DNA of 64,000 nt from contig JANQOR010000010.1 of assembly GCA_028285685.1 (NCBI GenBank), positions 92,462-156,461 of the forward strand, in the 5' to 3' direction. The stretch comes from Cyclobacteriaceae bacterium. Lineage in GTDB: Bacteria > Bacteroidota > Bacteroidia > Cytophagales > Cyclobacteriaceae. The translations under genes and the position numbers were made by a program. Below are positions 53,424-61,993 of this stretch, piece after piece. Numbering within the stretch: position 1 is the first letter of the stretch; each line of letters opens with the position of its first letter. Under the pieces are notes generated by a model that saw only the letters and a program-made list of their open reading frames with translations, made no database searches and had not been told where the DNA came from.

Positions 53424-53442
53424 AAAAATAGGGATTGCCGCA

Positions 53443-53450
53443 TATATTTG
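53443..53450 (+). promoter_or_regulatory. -7 element before the acylase gene
   Basis: TATATTTG is a full TAnnTTTG match. The predicted start of transcription is about 36 nt before ATG 53493 and downstream of the earlier in-frame ATG 53448, which favours 53493 as the real start. Confidence 0.55.
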
Positions 53451-53492
53451 ATATTTTTCAAGCGCGAAAACCTACCCCCGTTTGTCCCAGCT

Positions 53493-55919
53493 ATGAAAAT
53501 ATTTCGGTTTGTTTTTTTCTTCATCCTTGCGGTTGCCCTTGGGGTCATGCTCAATTCAAAAGTAGGGGTAGTTCCACCATTGGGAAAATTCTTGAGCCCC
53601 TTTCATGGATTTTGGCAAAATGCTGAAAATGAAGCGATCAGTATCCAGCCGAAAATCACCTCTGATTTCTTGGTTGAACCAGTTAATGTGTATTACGACG
53701 AGCAGTTGATTCCTCATATTTTCGCACAGAACGAGGCAGACCTGTATTACACACAAGGATATGTCACAGCACATCACCGTCTCTGGCAAATGGAATTCCA
53801 ACTACTAGCTGCCGATGGGAGGCTCTCTGAGATACTGGGTAGTGCTGCTCTAACCTTTGACCGATCCCAGCGCAGAATTGGGCTTGGCTATGCAGCCAGG
53901 AATGGAACGGAGCTATTTAAAAGCGAGGAACCCGAACTGTTTAAATTGATCGAATCGTATACGGCTGGAATTAATGATTATATCAATTCTTTGAAGTTCG
54001 AAGATCTGCCAATCGAATATAAACTACTGGATTATTGGCCTGAGCCCTGGACTCCATACAAGTCATTCCTTTTTTTATCAAATATGCAAAGGGCCTTGTC
54101 GAGTGGGGACACAGATCTTGAGAATACGAACGCATTGAAGTTGTGGGGACGAGAGGTCTTTGATATTTTGTATCAGGACAAGTTTTCCTCCACGGATCCA
54201 ATCATTCCTCGGGGAACTCCTTTTGATTTCGAACCAGTGCAAGCGTCTGAACCGGACTCTAGTTACCTTCTGAGTTTCACAGATCCTTTCATAGAAAAAC
54301 CAAACCCCGACAACGGAAGCAACAGCTTTGTTGTGGGCCAGCAGAAGACAGCAAATGGAAAAGTTATTCTAACTAATGAGCTTGATCTAAATCTAACCTC
54401 GCCAAGTATTTGGTATTTGGTTCATTTAAATACTCCCAACCTAAATGTGATGGGGGCTTCATTCCCCGGGGTACCGATGGTTATCAATGGATTCAATGAT
54501 TCCATTGCCTGGGGGGAAACGAATGCAAGAGGCGATGTGGTTGATTGGTACTCTATTGAATTCAAAGATGAATCAAGGGACGAGTACTTGTATAATGGAA
54601 ACTGGGTTCCAACCAGAACGGAGATTGAAAAGTTTGAAATACGAGGAGAAGATCCTTTTTATGATACCTTGATTTATACACATCATGGGCCTGTTGTTTA
54701 CGACAGAAATTTCTCTGGCAATTCCGAGAAAGTCAACCTGGCTATGAAATGGAATGCCCACAATCCCAACAAGGAGTACAAGGCATTCTACCTATGCAAT
54801 AAGGCAAATAACTACGATGATTTTGTGGAAGCTTTTAGCAATTTCTCAGGGCCCGCCCAAAATATCTCATATGCCTCGACCTCGGGGGATATTGCCATTT
54901 ATATATCCGGTAAGTTTCCTGTCAAGTGGGAAGAGCAAGGAAAATTCCTTATGGATGGATCCAACACAAAACATGAATGGAAAGAATTCATACCGTTCGA
55001 GCACAACCCAAATGTTCTAAACCCGGAACGGGGATTTGTCAGCTCAGCTAATCAATTCCCGGTAGATTCCCTTTATCCCTATTATGTCTACGATTATCAC
55101 TACGATCGTTATCGGGGCAGAAGGATCAATGACCGTCTCCGGGTTATGGAACAGATCGAGGTTGAGGACATGATGAAACTTCAATACGACAATTTCAATT
55201 ACCTGGCATTCGAAAGCCTGCCAATGATGTTGGATAGCTTGGATTCTGCTTCCTTCACTGGATTTGAGCTGGAGTATTTTACCAAGCTAAAGGAGTGGGA
55301 TTATTTCAATGAAGCTGACCGGGAGGCCCCATCTATTTTCAAAACATGGTGGGACAATCTACAGACCAAACTCTGGGATGAGATCGACAGTGCCGAGGTA
55401 CGACTTTTTAAGCCAGATTGGTACAACACCTACAACGTGCTGAGAAATTTTCCAGACTTCGAAATGATTGATGATAAACGAACATCAATAGTAGAAGGAA
55501 CGGGAGATCTTTATCGAATCACGTTCAAAGAAACCGTTAATCAGCTTGAAGAATACTTGTCAGAAGACGGAAGCAAGCTCACCTGGTACCTGTTTAAGAA
55601 TACGACTATTCGTCATCTGCTCAGATTAGGACCTCTTAGCTCAAAACAAGTAAAAGTAGGAGGATATCGAGGCACCGTCAATGCAGCGTCAGAATTGAAC
55701 GGACCTTCCTGGCGGATGGTCGTGGAGCTAGGAGATGGAGAGGTGAATGCCTGGGGTGTGTACCCGGGAAGTCAGTCCGGAAATCCGGGAAATCCAATGT
55801 ATAATCACATGGTAGACGATTGGGCATCCGGCGACTATAAGAAATTACTTTTTGACCGATCACTAAATGCCCAGTCTAAAGGCATTACTTATTCCATCCA
55901 GCTAGACCCAAGTAACTAA
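53493..55919 (+). CDS. Penicillin acylase family hydrolase
   Basis: An 808-residue Ntn hydrolase with an N-terminal membrane helix or signal (KIFRFVFFFILAVALGVML). The alpha part begins with VYYDEQLIPHIFAQNEADLYYTQGYVTAHHRLWQME, a hallmark of the family. The precursor is processed before S276 in NGSNSFVVG, the Ser becoming the N-terminal nucleophile of the beta chain; KVILTNELDLN follows as expected. Such enzymes cleave amides including acyl-homoserine lactones and some antibiotics. The function here is open. It shares a short spacer with a small membrane protein gene downstream. Confidence 0.92.
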   Translation: MKIFRFVFFFILAVALGVMLNSKVGVVPPLGKFLSPFHGFWQNAENEAISIQPKITSDFLVEPVNVYYDEQLIPHIFAQNEADLYYTQGYVTAHHRLWQMEFQLLAADGRLSEILGSAALTFDRSQRRIGLGYAARNGTELFKSEEPELFKLIESYTAGINDYINSLKFEDLPIEYKLLDYWPEPWTPYKSFLFLSNMQRALSSGDTDLENTNALKLWGREVFDILYQDKFSSTDPIIPRGTPFDFEPVQASEPDSSYLLSFTDPFIEKPNPDNGSNSFVVGQQKTANGKVILTNELDLNLTSPSIWYLVHLNTPNLNVMGASFPGVPMVINGFNDSIAWGETNARGDVVDWYSIEFKDESRDEYLYNGNWVPTRTEIEKFEIRGEDPFYDTLIYTHHGPVVYDRNFSGNSEKVNLAMKWNAHNPNKEYKAFYLCNKANNYDDFVEAFSNFSGPAQNISYASTSGDIAIYISGKFPVKWEEQGKFLMDGSNTKHEWKEFIPFEHNPNVLNPERGFVSSANQFPVDSLYPYYVYDYHYDRYRGRRINDRLRVMEQIEVEDMMKLQYDNFNYLAFESLPMMLDSLDSASFTGFELEYFTKLKEWDYFNEADREAPSIFKTWWDNLQTKLWDEIDSAEVRLFKPDWYNTYNVLRNFPDFEMIDDKRTSIVEGTGDLYRITFKETVNQLEEYLSEDGSKLTWYLFKNTTIRHLLRLGPLSSKQVKVGGYRGTVNAASELNGPSWRMVVELGDGEVNAWGVYPGSQSGNPGNPMYNHMVDDWASGDYKKLLFDRSLNAQSKGITYSIQLDPSN

Positions 55920-55923
55920 GCAA

Positions 55924-56304
55924 ATGAAATTAATTATACGAATCATTCTCATCGGTAGCCTTACTTACTTGCTGTCTCCGTACTTTACGTGGTGGACAGG
56001 AATGGGGGCAGCGTTTCTGATTTGTACCTTGATGCCCTCATCTTTGTTAAACGCATTTGTAGCCGGATTCCTTGGGGTTGGGTTAGTATGGTCAGGACAA
56101 GCCTGGGTCTTAGATGTAGCTAACAACTCTGCCTTCACAGAAGTCATCATTGAGCTTTTGCAGGTTCCATTGATCGACGAACCATTCCTACTCGTTCTTG
56201 CAACAGGATTAGTCGGAGGTCTGTCAGGCGCTTTTGCGGGAATGAGCGGTGCCAGCCTTAGGCATGTATCAAAAAAGAAAAAGCAGCAGGGGTATTATAG
56301 TTAG
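55924..56304 (+). CDS. Small integral membrane protein
   Basis: A 126-residue protein with three or four hydrophobic helices (about 3-20, 25-55 and 80-110), a Gly-rich last helix (LATGLVGGLSGAFAGMSGASL) and a basic end (KKKKQQ). I recognise no family. It starts 4 nt after the acylase stop, so the genes form an operon. Confidence 0.65.
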   Translation: MKLIIRIILIGSLTYLLSPYFTWWTGMGAAFLICTLMPSSLLNAFVAGFLGVGLVWSGQAWVLDVANNSAFTEVIIELLQVPLIDEPFLLVLATGLVGGLSGAFAGMSGASLRHVSKKKKQQGYYS

Positions 56305-56360
56305 GTCCAAAGTAGCACCTCTCCTTGCGAATACCCCGCAGTCTCTTCAAGGGAAATTTC

Positions 56361-56795
56361 TTAAATATCTCTGACAAGCACACCCGAAGCGACAACAGAT
56401 ACCTCTTTTCGCATGGATTCATCGTAATCTTTACCAGAATCATCCGCGTAGTGCTTGGCCAGATCTTCCTCCAACGTAACGGCAGAAGCTTCTCCCTCTA
56501 AAATAATTGACCTGCCAGCAATGTCTTTTGGCACAAAAAAGCCATAATCCTTAAACGTCACACGGATGGATTGTCCCTGATCATTTTTGATCTTTAACCA
56601 GCATCCCTTCGATTGGCAGACCTCTTCGACCACGCCTTCAATTTTGAAGGATGCTTCTGTATCTGAGACAGCCGTAAGGAAGTCGTTTGTAGAGATTGGA
56701 TTCTCGGCTGTAATTTCGTCCCCGTACGATGAATACGACGGCTGAGAAGTACACGAAATCACAAGTAATAACACGGGAAGTGCAATATTTTTCAT
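56361..56795 (-). CDS. DUF4920-like lipoprotein
   Basis: A 144-residue lipoprotein (LLLVISC, C15). The core FKIEGVVEEVCQSKGCWLKIKNDQGQSIRVTFKDYGFFVPKDIAGR matches the DUF4920 pattern with its conserved Cys pair (CQSKGCW) and an OB-like beta barrel. The function of the domain is not known; metal or redox roles are possible because of the Cys residues. It is convergent with the membrane protein gene. Confidence 0.8.
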   Translation of the reverse strand: MKNIALPVLLLVISCTSQPSYSSYGDEITAENPISTNDFLTAVSDTEASFKIEGVVEEVCQSKGCWLKIKNDQGQSIRVTFKDYGFFVPKDIAGRSIILEGEASAVTLEEDLAKHYADDSGKDYDESMRKEVSVVASGVLVRDI

Positions 56796-56905
56796 AGTTT
56801 AAAATTTAACTCACAAAGCTAGCTAAAACCGTTAATAATCAGCTTGTTACGAAGAAAAAAATTATAAAAAAAATCCAATAAAATAGTTATTTGTAATATT
56901 TTTTT

Positions 56906-56913
56906 TATATTTG
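56906..56913 (+). promoter_or_regulatory. -7 element before the small lipoprotein gene
   Basis: TATATTTG is a full TAnnTTTG match in a very A/T-rich stretch. Transcription should start near 56919, about 34 nt before ATG 56953. No -33 TTG lies at the standard distance. Confidence 0.55.
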
Positions 56914-56952
56914 GCTCGATTAACAGTTTTTAAACCTAAAACGAGTACAGTT

Positions 56953-57126
56953 ATGCGAAAAAAAATCCTAACTATTATGGTAGTAGTGAGCGCCTTTTTA
57001 CTTGGCGCTTGTACTGAACAAGATGGTATTAAAGAGATGTTGGAAGATGACAGCATTGAATTGAATCAGACAGGTGATCCCGATGACGATTGCATTCCAG
57101 GCGATCCCTTGAACCCTTGCCCTTAA
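56953..57126 (+). CDS. 57-residue lipoprotein with acidic, two-cysteine tail
   Basis: A lipoprotein signal (VVSAFLLGAC, C20) leaves a mature part of only 38 residues, very acidic, ending GDPDDDCIPGDPLNPCP with C47 and C56 able to form a small disulfide loop. ATG 56953 is chosen because an earlier in-frame start (56911) lies within the promoter. A strong terminator follows. I know no family. It could be a surface peptide, a signal precursor or an adaptor for the TPR membrane protein encoded next. Confidence 0.65.
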   Translation: MRKKILTIMVVVSAFLLGACTEQDGIKEMLEDDSIELNQTGDPDDDCIPGDPLNPCP

Positions 57127-57171
57127 GGTTTGAAATAGGTCTTTCATCCTATTTAGAAATATGGTTCAACG

Positions 57172-57203
57172 AAAAAACGCTGATTATATCAGCGTTTTTT
57201 TTT
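57172..57203 (+). terminator. Strong terminator hairpin directly before a TPR gene
   Basis: ACGCTGAT (57177-57184), loop TAT, ATCAGCGT (57188-57195), extended by A/T pairs and followed by a run of nine T. It ends 12 nt before ATG 57216, so the TPR gene is either expressed by read-through or from a promoter that must overlap the hairpin. Confidence 0.9.
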
Positions 57204-57215
57204 ATACTTGTACAT

Positions 57216-58481
57216 ATGAATCAGTTATTGGAAATAAGAAAAAATTTCCTTCTTATAGCATTCTTTCTTTTGACTTTCGGGGCATCGTCTCAGTCGTATC
57301 AAAGTGATTTAGACAGCATTTTCTCAATAATGAAGACCAGGGACTTCCAGGCTGCGAAATCGTTCGCACTCGAAGCCAAAAGTCGAAATGATAAAAGAGC
57401 TGGTTCAGCTTGGCTTATAAAATCAAACCTACACTTAGGATACATATACAGTAGAGAAGATGATTTTGTAAAGGCCATTATAACCTACCTGGAGGGCCTA
57501 AGGTATTCCAAAGAGGCAGATTACGAGGGTGTCCAAACAGATGTTTCGACATTATATTACCGATGCGGCTTAATCTTCGCAGATTTCAGAGCATATAGCC
57601 TGGCCGAGGAATATTACGTGAAAGGCTTAGAGAATGCCAAACTTCACAATCTTTCCGAAATCGAATTGAACCATAAGTATGTTCTAGCTGCGCTTTTCGT
57701 AGACATGGAAAGGTATGAAGAAGCCATAAATCTTCTGTCAGAATGCGTATCGAATCTAAAACCTACTGCACGCCTCTATTTCACTTTACATCATAGACTT
57801 GGTTTAACTTATCACCAATTGGAAGAATTCGACAAAACCATTTCCATTTATGAAAAGTTGATCAATGAGCTACCAGACGATAACTGGAGAGCAAAAGGCT
57901 CTTATCATCATAACCTTGCGAGATCGTATCGAGAATCAAAAGACTATGAAAAAGCACTTGCCAACTACAAGAAGGCCATAGAATTTAAGCAACTATTGGG
58001 TGATGAAGAGAAGCTATTCTCTAGCTACTATGGTACCGCTGAGACGTACTTCGCGTTAAAGGAATACAAGAAATCCGAAAACTACTTTCTAAAAGCAGAA
58101 AATCTGATCGACAGCCAACCTCTTCATCCCGAGTACTTCGAAATTTACAAAGCATGTGCAGGCCTAAACTATACACTTAAGAACTATGAAAAATCCAAGC
58201 ACTATGAGGATTTGCACACTGCCAAAATGAATGAGTATTTGAAAATTCAAGCTGAAATACAGGAAACGGATCAAAGATATAACATGGAACTCATCACCAA
58301 ACGCTACTTTGCTGAAGTAGAGAAGCAAGAACGTATTGCTTCGATCCTTATGTATTCCAAGCTAACTTCTGGTGGTCTGCTCGCCCTTCTTCTCATCGTC
58401 ATTGCCCACCATCGCTATCAGAAAGTCCGTCTTAGGAAAAGTATCGAACGAGAGCTTATCGCGCTCAAGATCGTTGACTAG
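57216..58481 (+). CDS. Membrane-anchored TPR protein lacking an output domain
   Basis: ATG 57216 begins a 421-residue protein with a signal-like segment (LLIAFFLLTFGASSQ). At least seven TPR units fill about 30-355 (GYIYSREDDFVKAIITYLEGL, LGLTYHQLEEFDKTISIYEKL, LARSYRESKDYEKALANYKKAIEF). A membrane helix lies at about 378-397 (LTSGGLLALLLIVIAHHRY), followed by only about 24 basic residues. Many Bacteroidota proteins with this front half end in a histidine kinase or a LuxR-type HTH; here neither is present, so the protein may signal through a partner or be truncated. An alternative start at 57090 would read through the terminator and part of the upstream gene. Confidence 0.75.
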   Translation: MNQLLEIRKNFLLIAFFLLTFGASSQSYQSDLDSIFSIMKTRDFQAAKSFALEAKSRNDKRAGSAWLIKSNLHLGYIYSREDDFVKAIITYLEGLRYSKEADYEGVQTDVSTLYYRCGLIFADFRAYSLAEEYYVKGLENAKLHNLSEIELNHKYVLAALFVDMERYEEAINLLSECVSNLKPTARLYFTLHHRLGLTYHQLEEFDKTISIYEKLINELPDDNWRAKGSYHHNLARSYRESKDYEKALANYKKAIEFKQLLGDEEKLFSSYYGTAETYFALKEYKKSENYFLKAENLIDSQPLHPEYFEIYKACAGLNYTLKNYEKSKHYEDLHTAKMNEYLKIQAEIQETDQRYNMELITKRYFAEVEKQERIASILMYSKLTSGGLLALLLIVIAHHRYQKVRLRKSIERELIALKIVD

Positions 58482-58630
58482 GCATCATCTTTAATTTAAT
58501 TTGCTATCAGCCCTGCTGCTTTCAAGAGCATTAATCTCTCCCCTACGCAAATTACATATAACGTATTTAATCGTTGTATAGAATCCTAACTGATTACTTA
58601 TTTGGTTATTCGAAAAGGGTGAAGTGACTC

Positions 58631-59086
58631 CTAAACTCTCAGCTTAAGTTTCTCACGAAGCACACCCAACATATTCTCCTGTCGATCATTCAACAAGATC
58701 AATTTGTTCTTCTGTGCTTCACTTTCTTCAAGAACGAAAGAAACAAGTTCTTCCAACTCATGAACTTCGTAGGCGTCTGGTTGAGCGACTCTAAGCTTCA
58801 CAAAAAGTTCACGAATTCTGTTCTCCAGGTTCACCTGGCTTGGCGCTATCGGCTGTGATTTTACAACATCATCATTCCACATGGCACCCAACCCTTTGAT
58901 GAGCCATTCGGAATTAAGTTTGTTGTAAGTCTTTAAGATTTTAAGGATCAATTCATAGCTCGGCTTGCTTCTTCTACCCTTTATTATGTTGAATATCACT
59001 GTGACATTCACACCCACACTCTCAGCAAATGAAGTTGGATTCATTTCCATGACAGTGATCAGCCGATTAATTCGATCATTAATCAT
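58631..59086 (-). CDS. Helix-turn-helix regulator (XRE/CI-like)
   Basis: ATG 59086 gives 151 residues. The N-terminal half is an HTH (RINRLITVMEMNPTSFAESVGVNVTVIFNIIKGRRSKPSYELILKILKTYNKLNSEWLIKGLGAMW), resembling phage CI-type and stand-alone XRE domains with the conserved WLI-G end. The rest is a coiled-coil-like segment (VSFVLEESEAQKNKLILLNDRQENML), probably for dimer formation. A longer start at 59158 is rejected because a terminator hairpin for the opposite gene lies inside that extension. It is convergent with the TPR gene; target unknown. Confidence 0.8.
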   Translation of the reverse strand: MINDRINRLITVMEMNPTSFAESVGVNVTVIFNIIKGRRSKPSYELILKILKTYNKLNSEWLIKGLGAMWNDDVVKSQPIAPSQVNLENRIRELFVKLRVAQPDAYEVHELEELVSFVLEESEAQKNKLILLNDRQENMLGVLREKLKLRV

Positions 59087-59110
59087 TTGATAAATGTACG
59101 AGAAAGTTTG

Positions 59111-59149
59111 AAAAGAAGAAAAAAAAAGAAGGGTTACTTTTAGTAACCC
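59111..59149 (-). terminator. Minus-strand terminator
   Basis: GGGTTACT/AGTAACCC (59131-59149) around a 3-nt loop; on the minus strand it is followed by TTC and nine T. It probably ends the transcript of the oxidoreductase gene at 59310-60320, about 160 nt away, before the HTH gene. Confidence 0.75.
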
Positions 59150-59309
59150 CTCCTTCATTAAGAACCAGCTATGGAAAATAGATACTCACTATCTATATCC
59201 CGAAGATATGCCTCTTTTTGATTCATACAAAGCTTTTTTGAAATTATTTTATCAAATGACAATGCAAAAGCGGTAATTTCGATAAACGGGTATTTTCATA
59301 GACCAACGG

Positions 59310-60320
59310 CTAAATCTTTACAACAATTTTTCCGACTGAGTTCCTGGATTCCATATACCTGTGTGCCTCAGGTAGTTGCGTAAAATCAAAGACCTTTCCA
59401 ACTACCGGTCTTAGGTTTTTTTCCTCCGTAAAACACCGTAGTTCTTTCCAAATGGTTGCTGTAACTTCAATATCATCAGTCAAGTATCCGATGTGAGAGG
59501 CATGGATTCCCTGGCTTCTCTTCAACATGCTCATGATATTAACCTTTGGAGCATCTTTCCAGGTGCGCCACCAGGAAATCGGATTCCATTTTTTAAAATT
59601 GATACTTGCAAACCCAATAACCGCCATTCTACCAAACGGATTGAGTAACCTGAGGCTTTTTTTGAAGACCTCTCCTCCCACCACTTCTAAGACGCAATCC
59701 ACTTTCCCCCCATCCTTCATAATCTCTTCATAGAAATCCTCCTTTGCATAATTGATTGCTTTGTCCGCTCCCAGATCTTCTATCAATTCCAATTTTTCCT
59801 TTTTGCTTGCTGTTCCGTATACAATGCAGTTCAGTGCTTTGCCAATTTGGACAGCTGCCGTCCCTACTCCACCAGCCGCCGCATGAATGAGAATACGTTC
59901 TCCGCTTTCAACCTTACACATCTTTTTAAGCGCCACCCAGGCAGTCATGAAATTCACAAGGAATGCTGCATTCTCCTCCGGGGTAAAATCACTTATTGAG
60001 GGAAAACAGAGATGCTGCTCCACGCATATGAATTCGGCATAGCTGCCATATTGTCTGCCTATAATCACTTTCTCTCCAACAGATCGCTCGGTGACATCTG
60101 CGCCAATCTCAACAACCACTCCATACGCCTCCATACCTGGAGTGTAAGGTTTCTTTGGTGCCCAACCGTACATCCCCTTCCTGGATAAAATTTCCGCGTA
60201 GTTGATCCCAATGCACTCGATCTGGACTTTTACTTCAGTTTTTCCCGGCGCAGGTTCGGGTACATTTGTCAGCTTCAAAACCTCTGGTTTCCCAGATTTA
60301 CGGAATTCATATGCTCTCAT
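59310..60320 (-). CDS. Zinc-type alcohol dehydrogenase / quinone oxidoreductase family (VAT-1-like)
   Basis: A 336-residue MDR-superfamily protein: catalytic fold start PGMEAYGVVVEIGADVTERSVGEKVI, then the Rossmann motif IHAAAGGVGTAAVQIGKALN and the strand VYGTASKKEKLELIEDLGADKAINY. Structural zinc cysteines of true ADHs are not obvious, so the quinone-reductase or VAT-1-like branch is favoured. NADPH-dependent reduction of a carbonyl or quinone is likely. It is divergent from the ArsS operon. Confidence 0.87.
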   Translation of the reverse strand: MRAYEFRKSGKPEVLKLTNVPEPAPGKTEVKVQIECIGINYAEILSRKGMYGWAPKKPYTPGMEAYGVVVEIGADVTERSVGEKVIIGRQYGSYAEFICVEQHLCFPSISDFTPEENAAFLVNFMTAWVALKKMCKVESGERILIHAAAGGVGTAAVQIGKALNCIVYGTASKKEKLELIEDLGADKAINYAKEDFYEEIMKDGGKVDCVLEVVGGEVFKKSLRLLNPFGRMAVIGFASINFKKWNPISWWRTWKDAPKVNIMSMLKRSQGIHASHIGYLTDDIEVTATIWKELRCFTEEKNLRPVVGKVFDFTQLPEAHRYMESRNSVGKIVVKI

Positions 60321-60404
60321 CTGTGTTAGTTACGACGTTTGGGGCTATTGATCATGAAGACGTTTGAGAAAATAGTATTTTCACAATGAATTAGAAGTCA
60401 AGTT

Positions 60405-60740
60405 ATGAAGGACAGTTATTACAATCGAGAAGATTTGAAAAAATTTGGTGAGATCACCGAATGGCAAAAGGAATTAGGAGACAAGTTTTTTGATTACTAC
60501 GGAAGTGTTTTTAAAGAAAGTGCACTGACCGCTCGGGAGAAATCACTGATAGCACTGGCTGTCTCTCATGCTGTGCAGTGTCCTTATTGCATTGAATCTT
60601 ACACTTCAGATTGCCTGAAAAAGGGTGTGGATGAAGAACAGATGATGGAGGCAGTTCATGTCACTGCTGCAATCAAGAGTGGTGCTGCTTTGGTTCATGG
60701 TGTCCAGATGATGAATCAGGTGAATGACAAATTGATGTGA
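60405..60740 (+). CDS. AhpD-like protein, arsenosugar-associated
   Basis: A 111-residue carboxymuconolactone-decarboxylase/AhpD-fold protein. CPYCIESY (C59, C62) and the preceding ALAVSHAVQ match AhpD-type peroxidase-like proteins. It starts the operon with arsS, one nt apart (TGA-A-ATG). This pairing is known from arsenosugar biosynthesis-associated 'peroxidase-like' proteins. Its exact role in the pathway is unproven. Confidence 0.85.
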   Translation: MKDSYYNREDLKKFGEITEWQKELGDKFFDYYGSVFKESALTAREKSLIALAVSHAVQCPYCIESYTSDCLKKGVDEEQMMEAVHVTAAIKSGAALVHGVQMMNQVNDKLM

Positions 60741-60741
60741 A

Positions 60742-61779
60742 ATGACTCAATCGCTAAAGAGGCAGAAACATAAACTTTCCAGTCCCGAGGGCCAGATTGA
60801 GGTGTTGGACAATGTGACACCTATTGGAATTCCTACGTTCGAAAGTAAACTCAGTGAACTTGGACATACCACGCTAAAGCCTACCACTATTGAGGTTTTC
60901 CAGGTAAATGTAGGAAAAATGTGCAACCAGGTTTGCGCTCACTGTCATGTAGATGCGGGTCCTGATCGTAAGGAGATCATGACAAAGGAAACCATGCAAC
61001 AATGTCTTGATGCCATTGAAGGCACAGACATTAAAACAGTAGACATTACTGGTGGAGCTCCCGAAATGAATCCTAACTTTCGATGGTTGGTAGAGGAGTT
61101 GAGCGCGATGGGAAAGGAAATTATCGTAAGGTGCAACCTCACCATCATTTTAGCTAATCTAAAATACCATGATCTTCCCGAATTCTTCAGAAAGCACAAT
61201 ATAAATGTAGTTTCCAGTTTGCCTTACTTTACTGCGAAGCGGACAGATGCGCAGCGAGGTGATGGTGTTTTTGATAAATCGATCAAGGCCCTGCAAATGC
61301 TAAATGCTGTTGGGTATGGGAAAGAAAATTCTGACCTCCAATTGGACCTGGTTTACAACCCCGCAGGAGCTTTTCTACCTGGCGATCAAACAACACTTGA
61401 AAATCAATTTAAGCGGAAACTACTCGAATACGATATCTCGTTCAATAATCTTTTTGTAATTACAAACCTACCTGTCAGTCGATTCCTTGAATACCTGATT
61501 CGAAGTGAAAAATACCAGGACTACATGGATGAGCTGGTTAATGCATTTAATCCGGTAGCAGCTGAAGGGGTTATGTGCCGCTCCACCATCAGCGTAGGCT
61601 GGGATGGTTATTTGTATGATTGTGATTTTAACCAAATGTTGGAGCTAAGAGTGAAAGCAGCCAGCCACATTGCCCATTTCAATATTGAGGAACTAACAGC
61701 TCGTGATATCATAGTAAATCAGCATTGCTATGGATGTACGGCAGGTGCAGGCTCTAGCTGCGGAGGTACAACTGTTTGA
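60742..61779 (+). CDS. arsS: Radical SAM protein ArsS (arsenosugar biosynthesis)
   Basis: A 345-residue radical SAM enzyme. MCNQVCAHCHVDAGP carries the 4Fe-4S Cys triad (C61, C65, C68) and VDITGGAPEMNP the SAM-binding loop. The C-terminal cluster CYGCTAGAGSSCGG is typical of ArsS. It is thought to transfer a deoxyadenosyl-derived sugar to dimethylarsenite made by ArsM, giving arsenosugars. No ArsM gene is in the window. No in-frame TGA codon is used, so this copy is not a selenoprotein. Confidence 0.9.
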   Translation: MTQSLKRQKHKLSSPEGQIEVLDNVTPIGIPTFESKLSELGHTTLKPTTIEVFQVNVGKMCNQVCAHCHVDAGPDRKEIMTKETMQQCLDAIEGTDIKTVDITGGAPEMNPNFRWLVEELSAMGKEIIVRCNLTIILANLKYHDLPEFFRKHNINVVSSLPYFTAKRTDAQRGDGVFDKSIKALQMLNAVGYGKENSDLQLDLVYNPAGAFLPGDQTTLENQFKRKLLEYDISFNNLFVITNLPVSRFLEYLIRSEKYQDYMDELVNAFNPVAAEGVMCRSTISVGWDGYLYDCDFNQMLELRVKAASHIAHFNIEELTARDIIVNQHCYGCTAGAGSSCGGTTV

Positions 61780-61835
61780 CCAAGGTGTGTATTTTAGACC
61801 TTGATTTATTGTTACTTGTCACCTGACAGTATCCG

Positions 61836-61991
61836 ATGAAAAAGAAAGAGTGCTCGTCCTGCGCCATGGAAATTGATGCTAAGAGCAAACAATGCCCGAT
61901 CTGTCAATATGAATTTGCGGAGGTAAGTATTGGCTACAAATGGATTGCGATTTTGCTTATCGTGATTTTTCTACTATACCTGTTCTTTTGA
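61836..61991 (+). CDS. 51-residue zinc-ribbon membrane protein
   Basis: An ATG-to-TGA frame 56 nt after arsS. It has two CxxC motifs (C6/C9 and C20/C23), a rubredoxin-like zinc ribbon, followed by one membrane helix at about 36-51 (WIAILLIVIFLLYLFF) ending the protein. Such zinc-ribbon-TM mini-proteins are common but uncharacterised. It may belong to the arsS operon, and is convergent with pyk, 2 nt apart. Confidence 0.65.
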   Translation: MKKKECSSCAMEIDAKSKQCPICQYEFAEVSIGYKWIAILLIVIFLLYLFF

Positions 61992-61993
61992 AT

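Noticed and set aside
59087-59158. Longer start for the HTH gene
   Set aside because: The added segment contains a clear minus-strand terminator hairpin with a T-run, and the HTH domain begins right after ATG 59086.
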